Assembly: GCF_025403405.1 (NCBI RefSeq)
Contig: NZ_JANEZT010000002.1
Span: 1-54,176, forward strand
DNA: 54,176 nt
Reading direction: 5' to 3'
Origin: Frankia tisae
Lineage (GTDB): Bacteria > Actinomycetota > Actinomycetes > Frankiales > Frankiaceae
In this document: one piece after another, positions 9,001 to 17,930 of the stretch
Numbering within the stretch: position 1 is the stretch's first letter
How the letters are laid out: each line of letters begins with the position of its first letter
Translations under genes and position numbers: made by a program
The notes under the pieces: model-generated
Database searches by the model: none
Told to the model about the DNA's origin: nothing
Seen by the model: the letters and a program-made list of their open reading frames with translations, nothing else

Positions 9001-9432
9001 TCACCAGCCCTCGGCGGCGAAGTTCTCGCCGCGGCAGAACAGCTCGATGCCGGTGCGGGATGTTCCGTAGGTCCGCGCGGGGATCGCGTCGAGGGGGAAC
9101 CAGGCGATTCCACCGCATTTCTCCGGCTCGGCGTTGACCGGCTCGCCCGTCCAGCTCGCCGGCCGGAAGACCAGGCCGAGACGCGCGCTGCCGCGGTCAT
9201 TGCGGGAGTGGATCGTGGCGGTGAGGCAGAGCCTGGACCGGTCGAGGACGAGGCCGGTCTCCTCACGGGCCTCCCGCACGAGCGCGCTGGCGGCGTCCTC
9301 GTTCTGTTCGAGTTTCCCACTGGGCAGGTTCCACCAGCCGTCGGCGAATCCGGTTCCCGCGCGCAGCGCAAGCAGCACCTGGTCGTCGCGGACCAGGAGC
9401 AGCAGTACGTCCACGGGACTCGTGTAGGTCAT
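9001..9432 (-). CDS. NUDIX hydrolase
   Basis: 143-residue MutT-type protein. The NUDIX box is complete: GKLEQNEDAASALVREAREETGL with the REEREETG-like core (REAREETG). The preceding WWNLPSG strand is typical of the enzymes that hydrolyse nucleoside diphosphates linked to another group. The LPSG form and C-terminal WFPLDAIP resemble general NTP/house-cleaning members, but the substrate cannot be read from sequence. ATG 9432 gives a normal-length domain starting directly with its first strand. Monocistronic, convergent with the response regulator. Confidence 0.88.
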   Translation of the reverse strand: MTYTSPVDVLLLLVRDDQVLLALRAGTGFADGWWNLPSGKLEQNEDAASALVREAREETGLVLDRSRLCLTATIHSRNDRGSARLGLVFRPASWTGEPVNAEPEKCGGIAWFPLDAIPARTYGTSRTGIELFCRGENFAAEGW

Positions 9433-9924
9433 CCCACGATGATCGGCCCGTCTCCGCGTGCGTCGGTTACCTGGCCGGGATGTCTGATGTCCGTCACGCA
9501 CCGTTATCCTCCGGTCGTCCGCATGAGGCTGCCCCCCCACCGGGTACATCCTCGTGTTGTCGCCGAGCGGAATCTTCCCATTGCTGCAGGCGAACTGACC
9601 TCGCGCGGCATCAATGACCGCGGGCAGGCCTGCGGAATCGAGCCACGCCTCCGGTGCCGGCACCGGCCTGAGTCGCGAGGACTCGCCGGTCCACCTCCAT
9701 GACATCCCCAACCGCAAGACGTGTCGCTGAGACACCGTCACAGTCCCGGTCGTCGCCCCCGCACCGACACCCTGATCTTGTCCCGGCAGTCTGACCGCGC
9801 TCCGGCGCCCTGGCCGCTCGGTGGAGGATCGGTCGCAGGTGCTCGGTTATAGTCGGATCACGGATGATCCCGGCCTGGTGGCGGGCCGGGGCGGCGGGGG
9901 AATGCGGCGGACGCGGAGTAGCGC
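9433..9924. other. Divergent intergenic region with palindromes
   Basis: About 490 bases between the divergent NUDIX and Ser/Thr-kinase genes, without a gene I can support. It contains a perfect 16-bp palindrome CCGGTGCCGGCACCGG (9651-9666) and a small inverted repeat GTGTC-GCTGA-GACAC (9721-9735). Either could be an operator; no regulator is assigned. Confidence 0.4.
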
Positions 9925-12249
9925 GTGATCGTGCAGGGGCACGTCCAGGCGGTGCTGCCGGACTACGAGATCGGGGCCGAGCTCGGCCGGGGCGGGTTCG
10001 GCCGCGTGTTCGCCGCCCGGCATCGCCGGCTCGACCGGGACGTGGCGGTCAAGGTGCTGGCGGTGCCCGCGCCCGCGCCGGAGCTGCCCGCCGACGGCGT
10101 CGACGCCGAGGCGCGGATCGTCGCGAGCCTCGACCATCCGCACATCGTCCGGGTCTTCGACTACGTGCGGGACGCGGACATGGCGCTCATCGTCATGGAG
10201 CTGCTGCCCGGCGGGACGCTCGCGCGGCGCGCGCAGGCGGGGCTCGCGCCGCCGGCCGCCTGCGCCACCGTCGCGGCGGTCGCCGTGGCCTTGGACCGGG
10301 TGCACCGCGAGGGTCTGCTGCACCGCGACATCAAGCCGTCGAACATCCTGTTCGCCGCGGACGGGGCGCCCAAGCTCACCGACTTCGGCATCGCGCGGCT
10401 GCTGGAGTCCACGGGCACCGCCACGCCGACGAGCGTGGTCGGCTCGACGCCGTACCTCGCGCCCGAGCAGTTCGATCTCGCCGCCCCCGGCGTGGCTGCC
10501 GACGTCTACGGCCTCGGCGCGGTGCTCTACGAGCTGCTGGCGGGCTCGCCCCCGTTCGGGACCGATCCGCGGCCGCACGTCATGGCCGAACGGCACCGCC
10601 GCGCCGCGCCGCTGCCGCTGCCGCTGCCGCTGATCCCCGCCGAGCTGGCGAGGGTCACCCTGCGGGCGCTGGCGAAGGATCCGGCCGACCGTCAGCCGAG
10701 CGCGCTCGCCTTCGCCGCGGACCTGATCGCCGCCGCCGGGCAGGCCTTCGGCCCGACCTGGCTGGCGGGCACCGGCATCAGCTTCCGCGGCGAGGAGGAC
10801 CTGCGCCGCCACGGTCGCGGGTCGTTGCCACCGACGCGGCGCTACCGGCCGGTCGACGGGCGCGTCCCGGCCGGAGCCGGGGCGGTCGGCCGCGGGTTGG
10901 CTGGCGGCGGTGACCCGTCCGGGTCGTGGTACTCCGAGGTGCTGCTATCGCTGCGGGAGCGAGTCGCGTCCGCACGGGATCGGGCCGGGACTCGCGGCTG
11001 GCCGGCGACGGCCCTGGTCGCGGTCGTCCTCGTCGTCACCGTGCTGCTCGCCACGGGGGTCCTGCGTGTCGGGCCGGCGGGGTCGGCCGGTCCCGCCGCG
11101 GCACCCGCCCGCCCGAGCGCCGCGCCGGCCTACCCGGTGAGCGCGCCGCTGCCGCTGCGCGGCCTGGTCAGCCTGGCGGCGGACGGCAGCGGCGGCATCC
11201 TGCTCGCCGACTCCAGCCAGCACGCGCTGACGATGTTCGCGCGGGGGGCGGCCAGCACCGTCGTCGGGCGGGCCACCGCCGACCGCACCGGCCAGCCGGG
11301 ACCGGCCCGGGACGAACCGGCCGCGGTCGCCGCGCTGCGCCGCCCGGCCGGCGTCGCCGCCGCCCGTGACGGGTCGGTCTTCGTCGCCGACGAGTGGAAC
11401 TGCGTCGTCCGCCGGGTCTACCGCCCCGTGGGGCAACCGTGGCGGGTCGAAACCGTGGCGGGGCGCCCGTCGACGGAGACGGTGGACCGGGTGCTGGCCG
11501 GGGCGGCCGACCGCGGCGCGACGGTGGCGCCGGCGACGATCTGCCCGGCGGGCGGTGCGGACGGCCCGAAGAACGTCGGCGCGCAGATCGGCACGCCGAC
11601 CAGCGTGGCGGTGGGCCCGACCGGGGCCCTGTACTTCACCACCGGCTACGCCGGCCAGGTCTGGAAGATCGACCCCGCGGCCGGATCGGGGAACTACCGC
11701 ACGACCGCGGCACAGCTCGTCGCCGGCAACGGCGCCGCCACCGCGCACGGCCGCCGGGCGGCCCACGAACGACGGTACGACGGCGGCACCGACCGGGCGG
11801 CGGAGGTCCCGTTGGCCAACGCCTACAGCGTCACGGTCGATGCCGCCGGCCGGGTGTTCGTGCTGTCCTACGCGGACGGGCACGCCCGCATCCACGTCGT
11901 CGAGAACGGAGGAATGATCAGGACTGTCGTCGATCGTGGCATCGACGACGCCGGCATCACCAGCCTCACGCCGGCCCCGGGTGGCGGGGGCGTGCTGTTC
12001 ACGGACGCCCGGCACGGGACGGTCTGGCAGGTAGGTGACCGACCGGCCGGTACCGGTACCGGTACCGCGCGTCCCGTTCTGCGGGAAGCCTGCGTCGGTG
12101 ACACCGAGCGGCTGTTCGGCGTCCTGGCCGACCGCGGCGGCGACCTGTATTACACCTGCAACGACGCCAGCCAGGCGTCGCTCTACCGGATGTCCGCGGG
12201 TGCGCTCGCCGCCGGCGGATCCGGTCCGGGCCAGCGCCTCCTCTACTGA
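9925..12249 (+). CDS. Ser/Thr protein kinase with extracytoplasmic propeller
   Basis: 774-residue PknB/PknD-type receptor kinase. The kinase domain (about 14-270) has the glycine loop GRGGFGRVF, Lys in VAVKVL, catalytic HRDIKPSN, DFG, and APEQ. A proline/glycine linker leads to one transmembrane segment (TALVAVVLVVTVLLATGVL, about 363-381). The rest is outside the cell and shows repeated strands of NHL/SGL type (PAGVAAARDGSVFVADEWN, PTSVAVGPTGALYFTT, AYSVTVDAAGRVFVLS), like the sensor propeller of mycobacterial PknD. GTG 9925 opens the gene. Three tandem GGTACC units at 12049-12066 encode Gly-Thr pairs. It heads a three-gene plus-strand set of surface or membrane proteins. Confidence 0.88.
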   Translation: MIVQGHVQAVLPDYEIGAELGRGGFGRVFAARHRRLDRDVAVKVLAVPAPAPELPADGVDAEARIVASLDHPHIVRVFDYVRDADMALIVMELLPGGTLARRAQAGLAPPAACATVAAVAVALDRVHREGLLHRDIKPSNILFAADGAPKLTDFGIARLLESTGTATPTSVVGSTPYLAPEQFDLAAPGVAADVYGLGAVLYELLAGSPPFGTDPRPHVMAERHRRAAPLPLPLPLIPAELARVTLRALAKDPADRQPSALAFAADLIAAAGQAFGPTWLAGTGISFRGEEDLRRHGRGSLPPTRRYRPVDGRVPAGAGAVGRGLAGGGDPSGSWYSEVLLSLRERVASARDRAGTRGWPATALVAVVLVVTVLLATGVLRVGPAGSAGPAAAPARPSAAPAYPVSAPLPLRGLVSLAADGSGGILLADSSQHALTMFARGAASTVVGRATADRTGQPGPARDEPAAVAALRRPAGVAAARDGSVFVADEWNCVVRRVYRPVGQPWRVETVAGRPSTETVDRVLAGAADRGATVAPATICPAGGADGPKNVGAQIGTPTSVAVGPTGALYFTTGYAGQVWKIDPAAGSGNYRTTAAQLVAGNGAATAHGRRAAHERRYDGGTDRAAEVPLANAYSVTVDAAGRVFVLSYADGHARIHVVENGGMIRTVVDRGIDDAGITSLTPAPGGGGVLFTDARHGTVWQVGDRPAGTGTGTARPVLREACVGDTERLFGVLADRGGDLYYTCNDASQASLYRMSAGALAAGGSGPGQRLLY

Positions 12250-12341
12250 CCGCTTGGCCGCGTTTCGGAGAGGATATTCATGCTTGTCCAGTTTCCCTGA
12301 CCCCGGGCGGCGGGGCGTGGCGGGCGCTGCGACGATGAGCC

Positions 12342-13931
12342 GTGCGTCGGCGCCGGCTCGTCCGCCTTGTGGCCTATGTCTGTGTGATCGGCTGCGGGTT
12401 CGTCCTCGTGGGATGCGTCGGTGACTCCCGACCACCGCGCCGGCCCGCGGCGGCCCGCGTCCCGGCCACGGCCGTCCCCGGCAGCGAACATGGCCCCGGC
12501 AGCGAACAGTCGGGGGGTTTCGACGTTCGGGCCGAGAACGCCCGCCCGGGGGCCGAGTGCGGCCTGAGCCAGCTCGGTCCGCAGAACGCGGTGCAGGGCT
12601 GGCTGGACCAGGTCGGCATCGCCGCGGGCACGCCGGTGCGGCTGTTCGCGTCGACGACGGCACCGTCGCTGACGGTCTCGGTCTTCCGCACCGGGTGGTA
12701 CGGCGGGCGGACCTGCCGCCTGATCACGACGGTCGGGCCGATTCCCGGGCGCCGCCAGGCCGATCCCACCCACAACCCGGCCACCAACACGATCTCCGCG
12801 GCGTCCTGGGCGCCCACCGCCACCTTCCCCACCGGGTCCTGGCCGCCCGGCGACTACCTGTTCCGGCTGGACGCCTCCGACGGCAACCACCGCTACGTGC
12901 CGCTGACCGTCCGGGGGCCGTCCGCCGCGGGACGGGTGGTGATCCTCAACGCGGTGACCACCTGGCAGGCCTACAACGCCTGGGGCGGTTACAGCCTCTA
13001 CCACGGCCCGCGCGGTTTCGCCGACCGGGCCCGGGTCGTCTCGTTCGACCGGCCGTACGACTACGGCGACGGCGCGGCGGACTTCACCGGCAACGAGGAG
13101 CCCCTCGTCGCGCTCGCCGAACGCCTCGGCCTGCCGGTCTCCTACGCCACCGACCTCGACCTGCACGCCGACCCGCACCTGCTCGACGGCGCCCGCGCGG
13201 TGATCTCGCTGGGGCACGACGAGTACTACTCCCCGGCGATGCGGGCCGCCCTGACCGCCGCCCGCGACCACGGCACCAACCTCGCGTTTCTCGGCGCCAA
13301 CGCGGTGTACCGGCGGATCCGCCTCGACCCGTCGCCGCTGGGGCCCGACCGGCTCGAGACCGCCTACAAGGTCGCCCAGGAGGATCCCCTCTACGGCCGC
13401 GACGACGCGCGGATCACCGCCAACTGGCCCTCCCCGCCGGGCGCCAACCCGGAGAGCTCGCTCACCGGCGGGATGTACCAGTGCAACCCCGTCCACGGCG
13501 ACCTGGTCGTCACGCGGCCGCAGTCCTGGCTGCTGGCGGGCACCGGGCTCGCGGCCGGCGCCCGGCTGCCCGGTCTGATCGGCTCCGAGTACGACCGGGT
13601 CGACCTCGCCTATCCCACCCCCCGGCCGATCGAGGTCATCGCCCATTCCCCGATCACCTGCCGCGGCGTCCACGACTTCTCCGACGTCTCGTACTACACG
13701 GCGCGTTCGGGGGCCGGGGTGTTCGACAGCGGAACCAGCGCCTGGGTCTGCCCCCTGGCCGACGTCTGCGGGCCCGGCACCGGCGGCCCGGACGTCCAAC
13801 GGGCCATCACCCAGATCACCACCAACCTGCTGACCGCCTTCGCCGCCGGTCCCGCCGGGGTGCGCCATCCCGCCGTCGACGCCGTCCCGGCCGAGGACCG
13901 CGGCGGCACCGCGCCGGGAGAGAAGAACTGA
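12342..13931 (+). CDS. DmfA2-like lipoprotein (N,N-dimethylformamidase large-subunit domain)
   Basis: 529-residue predicted lipoprotein with lipobox LVGC (Cys about 25) after a basic n-region. The mature part has sequence blocks typical of the N,N-dimethylformamidase beta-subunit-like domain: FRTGWYGG, TWQAYNAWGGYSLY, VSFDRPY, ISLGHDEYYS, FLGANAVYRRIR and the GMYQCNP segment. This domain is widespread in actinomycetes on secreted proteins where formamidase activity is unproven, so enzyme function is inference. The GTG at 12342 gives a good signal peptide. Between the kinase and the MFS-propeller gene; possibly their partner at the cell surface. Confidence 0.78.
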   Translation: MRRRRLVRLVAYVCVIGCGFVLVGCVGDSRPPRRPAAARVPATAVPGSEHGPGSEQSGGFDVRAENARPGAECGLSQLGPQNAVQGWLDQVGIAAGTPVRLFASTTAPSLTVSVFRTGWYGGRTCRLITTVGPIPGRRQADPTHNPATNTISAASWAPTATFPTGSWPPGDYLFRLDASDGNHRYVPLTVRGPSAAGRVVILNAVTTWQAYNAWGGYSLYHGPRGFADRARVVSFDRPYDYGDGAADFTGNEEPLVALAERLGLPVSYATDLDLHADPHLLDGARAVISLGHDEYYSPAMRAALTAARDHGTNLAFLGANAVYRRIRLDPSPLGPDRLETAYKVAQEDPLYGRDDARITANWPSPPGANPESSLTGGMYQCNPVHGDLVVTRPQSWLLAGTGLAAGARLPGLIGSEYDRVDLAYPTPRPIEVIAHSPITCRGVHDFSDVSYYTARSGAGVFDSGTSAWVCPLADVCGPGTGGPDVQRAITQITTNLLTAFAAGPAGVRHPAVDAVPAEDRGGTAPGEKN

Positions 13932-13965
13932 CCGGCCGCGGTGGGGTCCGGTAGCGGGGCCGGCG

Positions 13966-16536
13966 ATGTACCTGGCGGGGCGGGGCCCGCTGCCCGAGTC
14001 CGCGCGCGGCCGGACGAACGACGCGGACGGCGGCGGCGGCGAGGTCGTCGCCGATGCCGATGCCGGGGCGGCGACGCCCGCCATGTCCGCCAACGTGCTG
14101 TACCTCGGCCTGACGAGTCTGGTCACCGACGTCTCCGCCGAGATGGTGGCCTCGGTGCTGCCGCTCTACCTGACGGCGCGGCTGGGATTCAGCGCGTTGC
14201 AGTTCGGCGCCGCCGACGGTTTCCTCCAGGTCGTCGCCGCGGTCATCGCGCTGCTCGGGGCGCTGCTCGCGGACCGGTGGCGGCGCTACCGCGAGGCGGC
14301 CGGCGCCGGGTACGCGCTGTCGGCGGCCTCCCGACTGGGCCTGCTCGGGGCGCACGGCTGGCTGCCCGTGCTCGCCTGGCTTGGTGCCGACCGGCTCGGC
14401 AAGGGAATCCGGACCGGCCCCCGCGATGCGCTCATCTCGCTGTCCGCGCCGCCGGGGCGGCTCACTGAGGCGTTCGGGTTGCACCGGGCGTTCGACACCG
14501 GCGGCGCCTTGCTCGGCCCGCTGCTGGCCGTGGCCCTGCTCGGCGTCGCCCCCGGCTCCTACTCGACGGTGTTCACCGCGGCGTTTCTCCTCGCCGTCGT
14601 CGGCCTCGCCGTCCTGGTGCTGTTCGTCGAGAACCGCCGGCCCATGGACGACGCGCTGCCGCCCGTGGGCGCGCCGCCCGAGGTTGTGGGCGCGCTGCCC
14701 GAGGTTATGGCTGCGTCGGCCGGCGGAGCGCCGCGCCGGCTGTGGACTCCCCTCGCCGCGCTGTGGGCGGACCGGGCGCTACGCCGGCTGCTCGCGGCGA
14801 CGGCGCTGCTGAGCCTGCCCGCGGTGAGCGACTCGCTGCTGTTCCTGGCCCTGCGTCACCAGGCCGGGATGGACGCCCGGCTCTTCCCGTCCCTGTTCGT
14901 CGTCGAGTCGCTGTGTTATCTGCTGTTCGCGGTGCCGATGGGTCGGCTGGCGGACCGCGTCGGCGCCGGGCGGGTCCTGCTCGGCGGCCAGGTGGCGCTC
15001 GCCTGCTGTTTCGCCGTGCTGCTCGCCCGGCCCGGGCACGGGGTGAGCGTGCTCGCCCTGCCCGCGTTGCTGGGGATCTACTTCGCCGCCACGGACGGGG
15101 TGATCGCCGCCTTGACGAGCCAGACGGTTCCCGCGGCAGCGCGAACCACGGGGCTCGCCCTGGTCGGACTCGTACTGGCCGCCGCGCGGGGGCTCGCGAC
15201 GTTCGGTTTCGGCGCGGTCTGGACCCGTTCCGGGCCGGGCACCGCCCTCGTCGACGCGCTCGCGCTGACGCTGGTGAGCGGGACGTTCGCGGCGGTGCTG
15301 CTGCGGCCCTTCCGACCCGGCCACCACTCGTCGGCCCGCCCCGCCGATGCCGTTCCCGTCTCCCGACTCCCGGCGGCCGAGATTCCCGCGGCCGTGGTTC
15401 CCGCAGCGTCCGCCGGCGCGCGCGGCCGCGATGACAGCCTGGCGCGAGGATTGCGATGGCCGGCGGGCCCACGGGTGGCGGCGTTCGTCGTGGTCGTCGC
15501 GGTGTGCCTGACCAGTGTGATCGCGGTGAGCGTGCGGGACGGGCGACGCGAGGCGCCCGCCGCCCGGGCGTCGGGCGCGCACCGGGCCGCGGGGGCGGCG
15601 TCGCCCGGCGCCACCCACCCGGTGCCGATGACCGCGTCGCTGCCGGCGCTGCTGGTCCGCCCGCACCTGCTGGTGCTCGACGCCGCCGAGGGCGCTGGCT
15701 TCGGCCGGGTCGAAGCGGCCGACGTGCGCGATCCGACCGGGCCGCGGGCGCCGACGTCGCTGACCTGCGACCGGGTGGACCAGCGGGCGGGGCGCGGCCT
15801 GTGCCTCACCGACGACAGGGCGTCCGCCCGCGCCGGCGCGGCCGTGTTCGACGACCGGCTGCGCGTGCTGTTCCGGCTGCCGATCGCGGGCCTCGCCAGC
15901 CGGACGCGGGTGGCGCCGGACGGGCGGATCGGCGCGGCGACCACCTTCGTCGCCGGCGACGCCTACAACATCGACACTTTCTCGACCCGGACGCTGCTCA
16001 TCGACCTCGTCTCCGGCCGGATCGTCGCCGACCTGGAGGACTTCGCCGTGACGCGGGGCGGGCGCCGGCTGCACGCCATCGACGAGAACTTCTGGGGCGT
16101 CACGTTCGCGGCGGACTCCGACACCTTCTACGCCACCCTGCACACCGGCGACCACTACTACCTGATCCGCGGGCACGTGCGCGACCGGCGGGCGGAGATC
16201 CTGCGGGACGGGGTCGAGTGCCCGTCGCTGTCCCCGGCCGGCGACCGCATCGCCTACAAGTCGCGGCGCAGCCACGGCTTCGCCCCCGCCACCTGGCGCC
16301 TGCACGTCCTCGACCTCGCCACCGGCGCGGACCGCCCCCTCGCCGAGACCCGCAACGTGGACGACCAGGCCGCCTGGACCGACAACGACCACGTCAGCTA
16401 TGCCGTGGCGAACACCGGCCCCGGCAGGCCCCTCGCCGACACCTGGACGGTCCCGGCCGACGGCACGGGCCGCCCACGGCTGCTCGTGCCGTCCGCCCAG
16501 TCCGTGGTCACCGTCGCCCCGCCCGCTTCGGGCTGA
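13966..16536 (+). CDS. MFS transporter fused to TolB-like propeller
   Basis: 856-residue fusion. Residues about 30-470 form a 12-helix major-facilitator domain starting VLYLGLTSLVTDVSAEMV, with the inter-helix signature DRLGKGIRTGPRDA. A further transmembrane segment (VVVVAVCLTSVIAVSV) near 510 places the last ~300 residues outside. There, repeated blade-like strands (VAPDGRIGAAT, SLSPAGDRIAYKSRRSH, WRLHVLDLATGADRPL, AAWTDNDHVSYAV) resemble TolB/WD40-type propellers. Transported substrate unknown; the propeller could bind cell-wall material or regulate transport. Start at ATG 13966, only 34 bases after the previous gene. Confidence 0.8.
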   Translation: MYLAGRGPLPESARGRTNDADGGGGEVVADADAGAATPAMSANVLYLGLTSLVTDVSAEMVASVLPLYLTARLGFSALQFGAADGFLQVVAAVIALLGALLADRWRRYREAAGAGYALSAASRLGLLGAHGWLPVLAWLGADRLGKGIRTGPRDALISLSAPPGRLTEAFGLHRAFDTGGALLGPLLAVALLGVAPGSYSTVFTAAFLLAVVGLAVLVLFVENRRPMDDALPPVGAPPEVVGALPEVMAASAGGAPRRLWTPLAALWADRALRRLLAATALLSLPAVSDSLLFLALRHQAGMDARLFPSLFVVESLCYLLFAVPMGRLADRVGAGRVLLGGQVALACCFAVLLARPGHGVSVLALPALLGIYFAATDGVIAALTSQTVPAAARTTGLALVGLVLAAARGLATFGFGAVWTRSGPGTALVDALALTLVSGTFAAVLLRPFRPGHHSSARPADAVPVSRLPAAEIPAAVVPAASAGARGRDDSLARGLRWPAGPRVAAFVVVVAVCLTSVIAVSVRDGRREAPAARASGAHRAAGAASPGATHPVPMTASLPALLVRPHLLVLDAAEGAGFGRVEAADVRDPTGPRAPTSLTCDRVDQRAGRGLCLTDDRASARAGAAVFDDRLRVLFRLPIAGLASRTRVAPDGRIGAATTFVAGDAYNIDTFSTRTLLIDLVSGRIVADLEDFAVTRGGRRLHAIDENFWGVTFAADSDTFYATLHTGDHYYLIRGHVRDRRAEILRDGVECPSLSPAGDRIAYKSRRSHGFAPATWRLHVLDLATGADRPLAETRNVDDQAAWTDNDHVSYAVANTGPGRPLADTWTVPADGTGRPRLLVPSAQSVVTVAPPASG

Positions 16537-16567
16537 CACGGACCGTCCGTCATGGAACGATTGCAGG

Positions 16568-16789
16568 ATGAAACGGCCATGGTGGCGGTTTGCGCTGCTG
16601 CTCGTACTCGTCGCTTCCGCGCCCATCGTGACGGGGATCGTCGGTGGCTGGGTGAGCGGTTGGCTCGAGTCCGGCACCGACGGCTATGCAGCCGGTGGAT
16701 TCATGGTCGGCGCTGCCTACGCAAAGGCGGCCTACCATATTTATGCGCCCCGCCCTGTCGGTGTTGGTCAGGGCCGCAGCTTGGGATAG
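16568..16789 (+). CDS. Possible small membrane protein
   Basis: 73-residue ORF: MKRPWWRF, then a hydrophobic stretch (ALLLVLVASAPIVTGIVGGW) and a second small-residue hydrophobic stretch, consistent with a signal anchor plus a second helix. GCAGG lies directly before the ATG. The last 22 bases run over the 3' end of the convergent thioredoxin gene. No family recognised; could be a chance ORF, but the N-terminus is very signal-like. Confidence 0.4.
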   Translation: MKRPWWRFALLLVLVASAPIVTGIVGGWVSGWLESGTDGYAAGGFMVGAAYAKAAYHIYAPRPVGVGQGRSLG

Positions 16790-17907
16790 TAGTTCGCCGG
16801 GCCGACGGTGCGTAGATCGTGTTCCATGGAGCTGTCGTACAGGTCCGGCTGGCCGTCGGGGCCGTATTCGAAGCGCCACGCCTGGCGCTTGTAGGTCCAG
16901 TTCAGCGGCTGCAGCTCGTGCGCCCGCCGCCAGTGCGCCACGGCGGCGAGATGGTCGCCGGCGCGTTCGAGATGCTGACCGAGCTCGAAGTGGGCGGCGG
17001 CCGTCGCGACGTCGGGCGGGCGGGGAGCGGAGCGTTCGACGACCTCGTCCGGCGCCAGGACGTACTCGCTGCCCGAACCCTTCTCCGCCCAGTCGAGCAG
17101 CATCCGCAGGTACAGCTCCGGTTCGGCGTTGTCGGCGATGATCCGGGTCATCTCGACCAGCGAGACGGTCGAGTCGGACAGCCCGTCGTCGCTGCGCAGC
17201 ACCTCGCGCATCCGGTCCAGCGTGCCGGCGCTCGCGGTGGCCTCGCGTTCCAGGTCGGCTTTGCGTAGCTCGTCGAAGATGACGACCCGGCCGGGGAAGG
17301 CCGGCTCGGCGGGGCGCACGATCATCCCTGCCTCGTCGATCCACACCCCGCTGGGCACGTTGACGACGCCGAACAGCCGGCCGAGGCTGTGTTCGGCGTC
17401 GATCGCCGCCGGGTGGCGCGGCGCCGCCCGCTCCACGAACTGCCGGCCGGCCTCGGGGCCCGCGACGTCCATCGCCACCGTGACGATCTCCAGGTTGCTC
17501 CCGCGCAGCCGCTCCCGCAGCTCGGCCCACAGCGGCAGGTCGTGGGCGCAGCCGCACCAGGAGGCCCAGGCGACGAGCAGCACCTTCGTCCCGCGCAGCC
17601 GCGAGAGCTGGAACGTCTCGCCGTCGAACGTCGGCAGTGTCAGCTCCGGCGCCTCGGCAGTGGACAGCATCCGCCCGGTGACGGCGGCCTCGGGGCCGAC
17701 CGCGGTCAGCCCGTGCTCCGCGTCGACGACGAGCGGCATCCCGAGCCGGCCGGCGACCACCCCGACGACGACGTCACCGGCGCCGTCCCAGGCCTCGGCC
17801 GGCAGTGGCACGCAGTGCTCACCCTTGCAGGCGCCCTGCGATTTGATCGACCAGCCGGTTCCCGCGGTGAAGACCGCAGGGTCGACGGTATCCGTGCTGA
17901 CTAACAC
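16768..17907 (-). CDS. Thioredoxin-fold protein, copy 2 of a pair
   Basis: 379-residue protein with an AhpC/ResA-like thioredoxin domain in the middle (about 85-235): LLVAWASWCGCAHDLP carries the redox motif, here CGC rather than CxxC, followed by FGVVNVPSGVWIDEAG with the cis-Pro loop. The N-terminal ~85 residues have a GACKG-C motif and VVxG strands. The C-terminal ~120 residues are helical and end in RRAHELQPLNWTYKRQAW, a TPR-like feature. No signal peptide, so cytoplasmic. GTG 17907 has GAGGAG at 6-base spacing. It is closely similar to the protein at 19271-20344 and follows the phosphotransferase gene by 23 bases. Confidence 0.8.
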   Translation of the reverse strand: MLVSTDTVDPAVFTAGTGWSIKSQGACKGEHCVPLPAEAWDGAGDVVVGVVAGRLGMPLVVDAEHGLTAVGPEAAVTGRMLSTAEAPELTLPTFDGETFQLSRLRGTKVLLVAWASWCGCAHDLPLWAELRERLRGSNLEIVTVAMDVAGPEAGRQFVERAAPRHPAAIDAEHSLGRLFGVVNVPSGVWIDEAGMIVRPAEPAFPGRVVIFDELRKADLEREATASAGTLDRMREVLRSDDGLSDSTVSLVEMTRIIADNAEPELYLRMLLDWAEKGSGSEYVLAPDEVVERSAPRPPDVATAAAHFELGQHLERAGDHLAAVAHWRRAHELQPLNWTYKRQAWRFEYGPDGQPDLYDSSMEHDLRTVGPANYYPKLRP

Positions 17908-17930
17908 GCGTTGCTCCTCGGGCCAGGGGG

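Noticed and set aside
12049-12066. GGTACC triplicate as an operator
   Set aside because: It is inside the kinase-propeller coding sequence and is explained by Gly-Thr repeats.
14779-16677. 632-codon minus-strand ORF opposite the MFS-propeller gene
   Set aside because: Low-complexity Gly/Arg/Gln-rich translation with no domain; the plus strand has clear transporter and propeller features.
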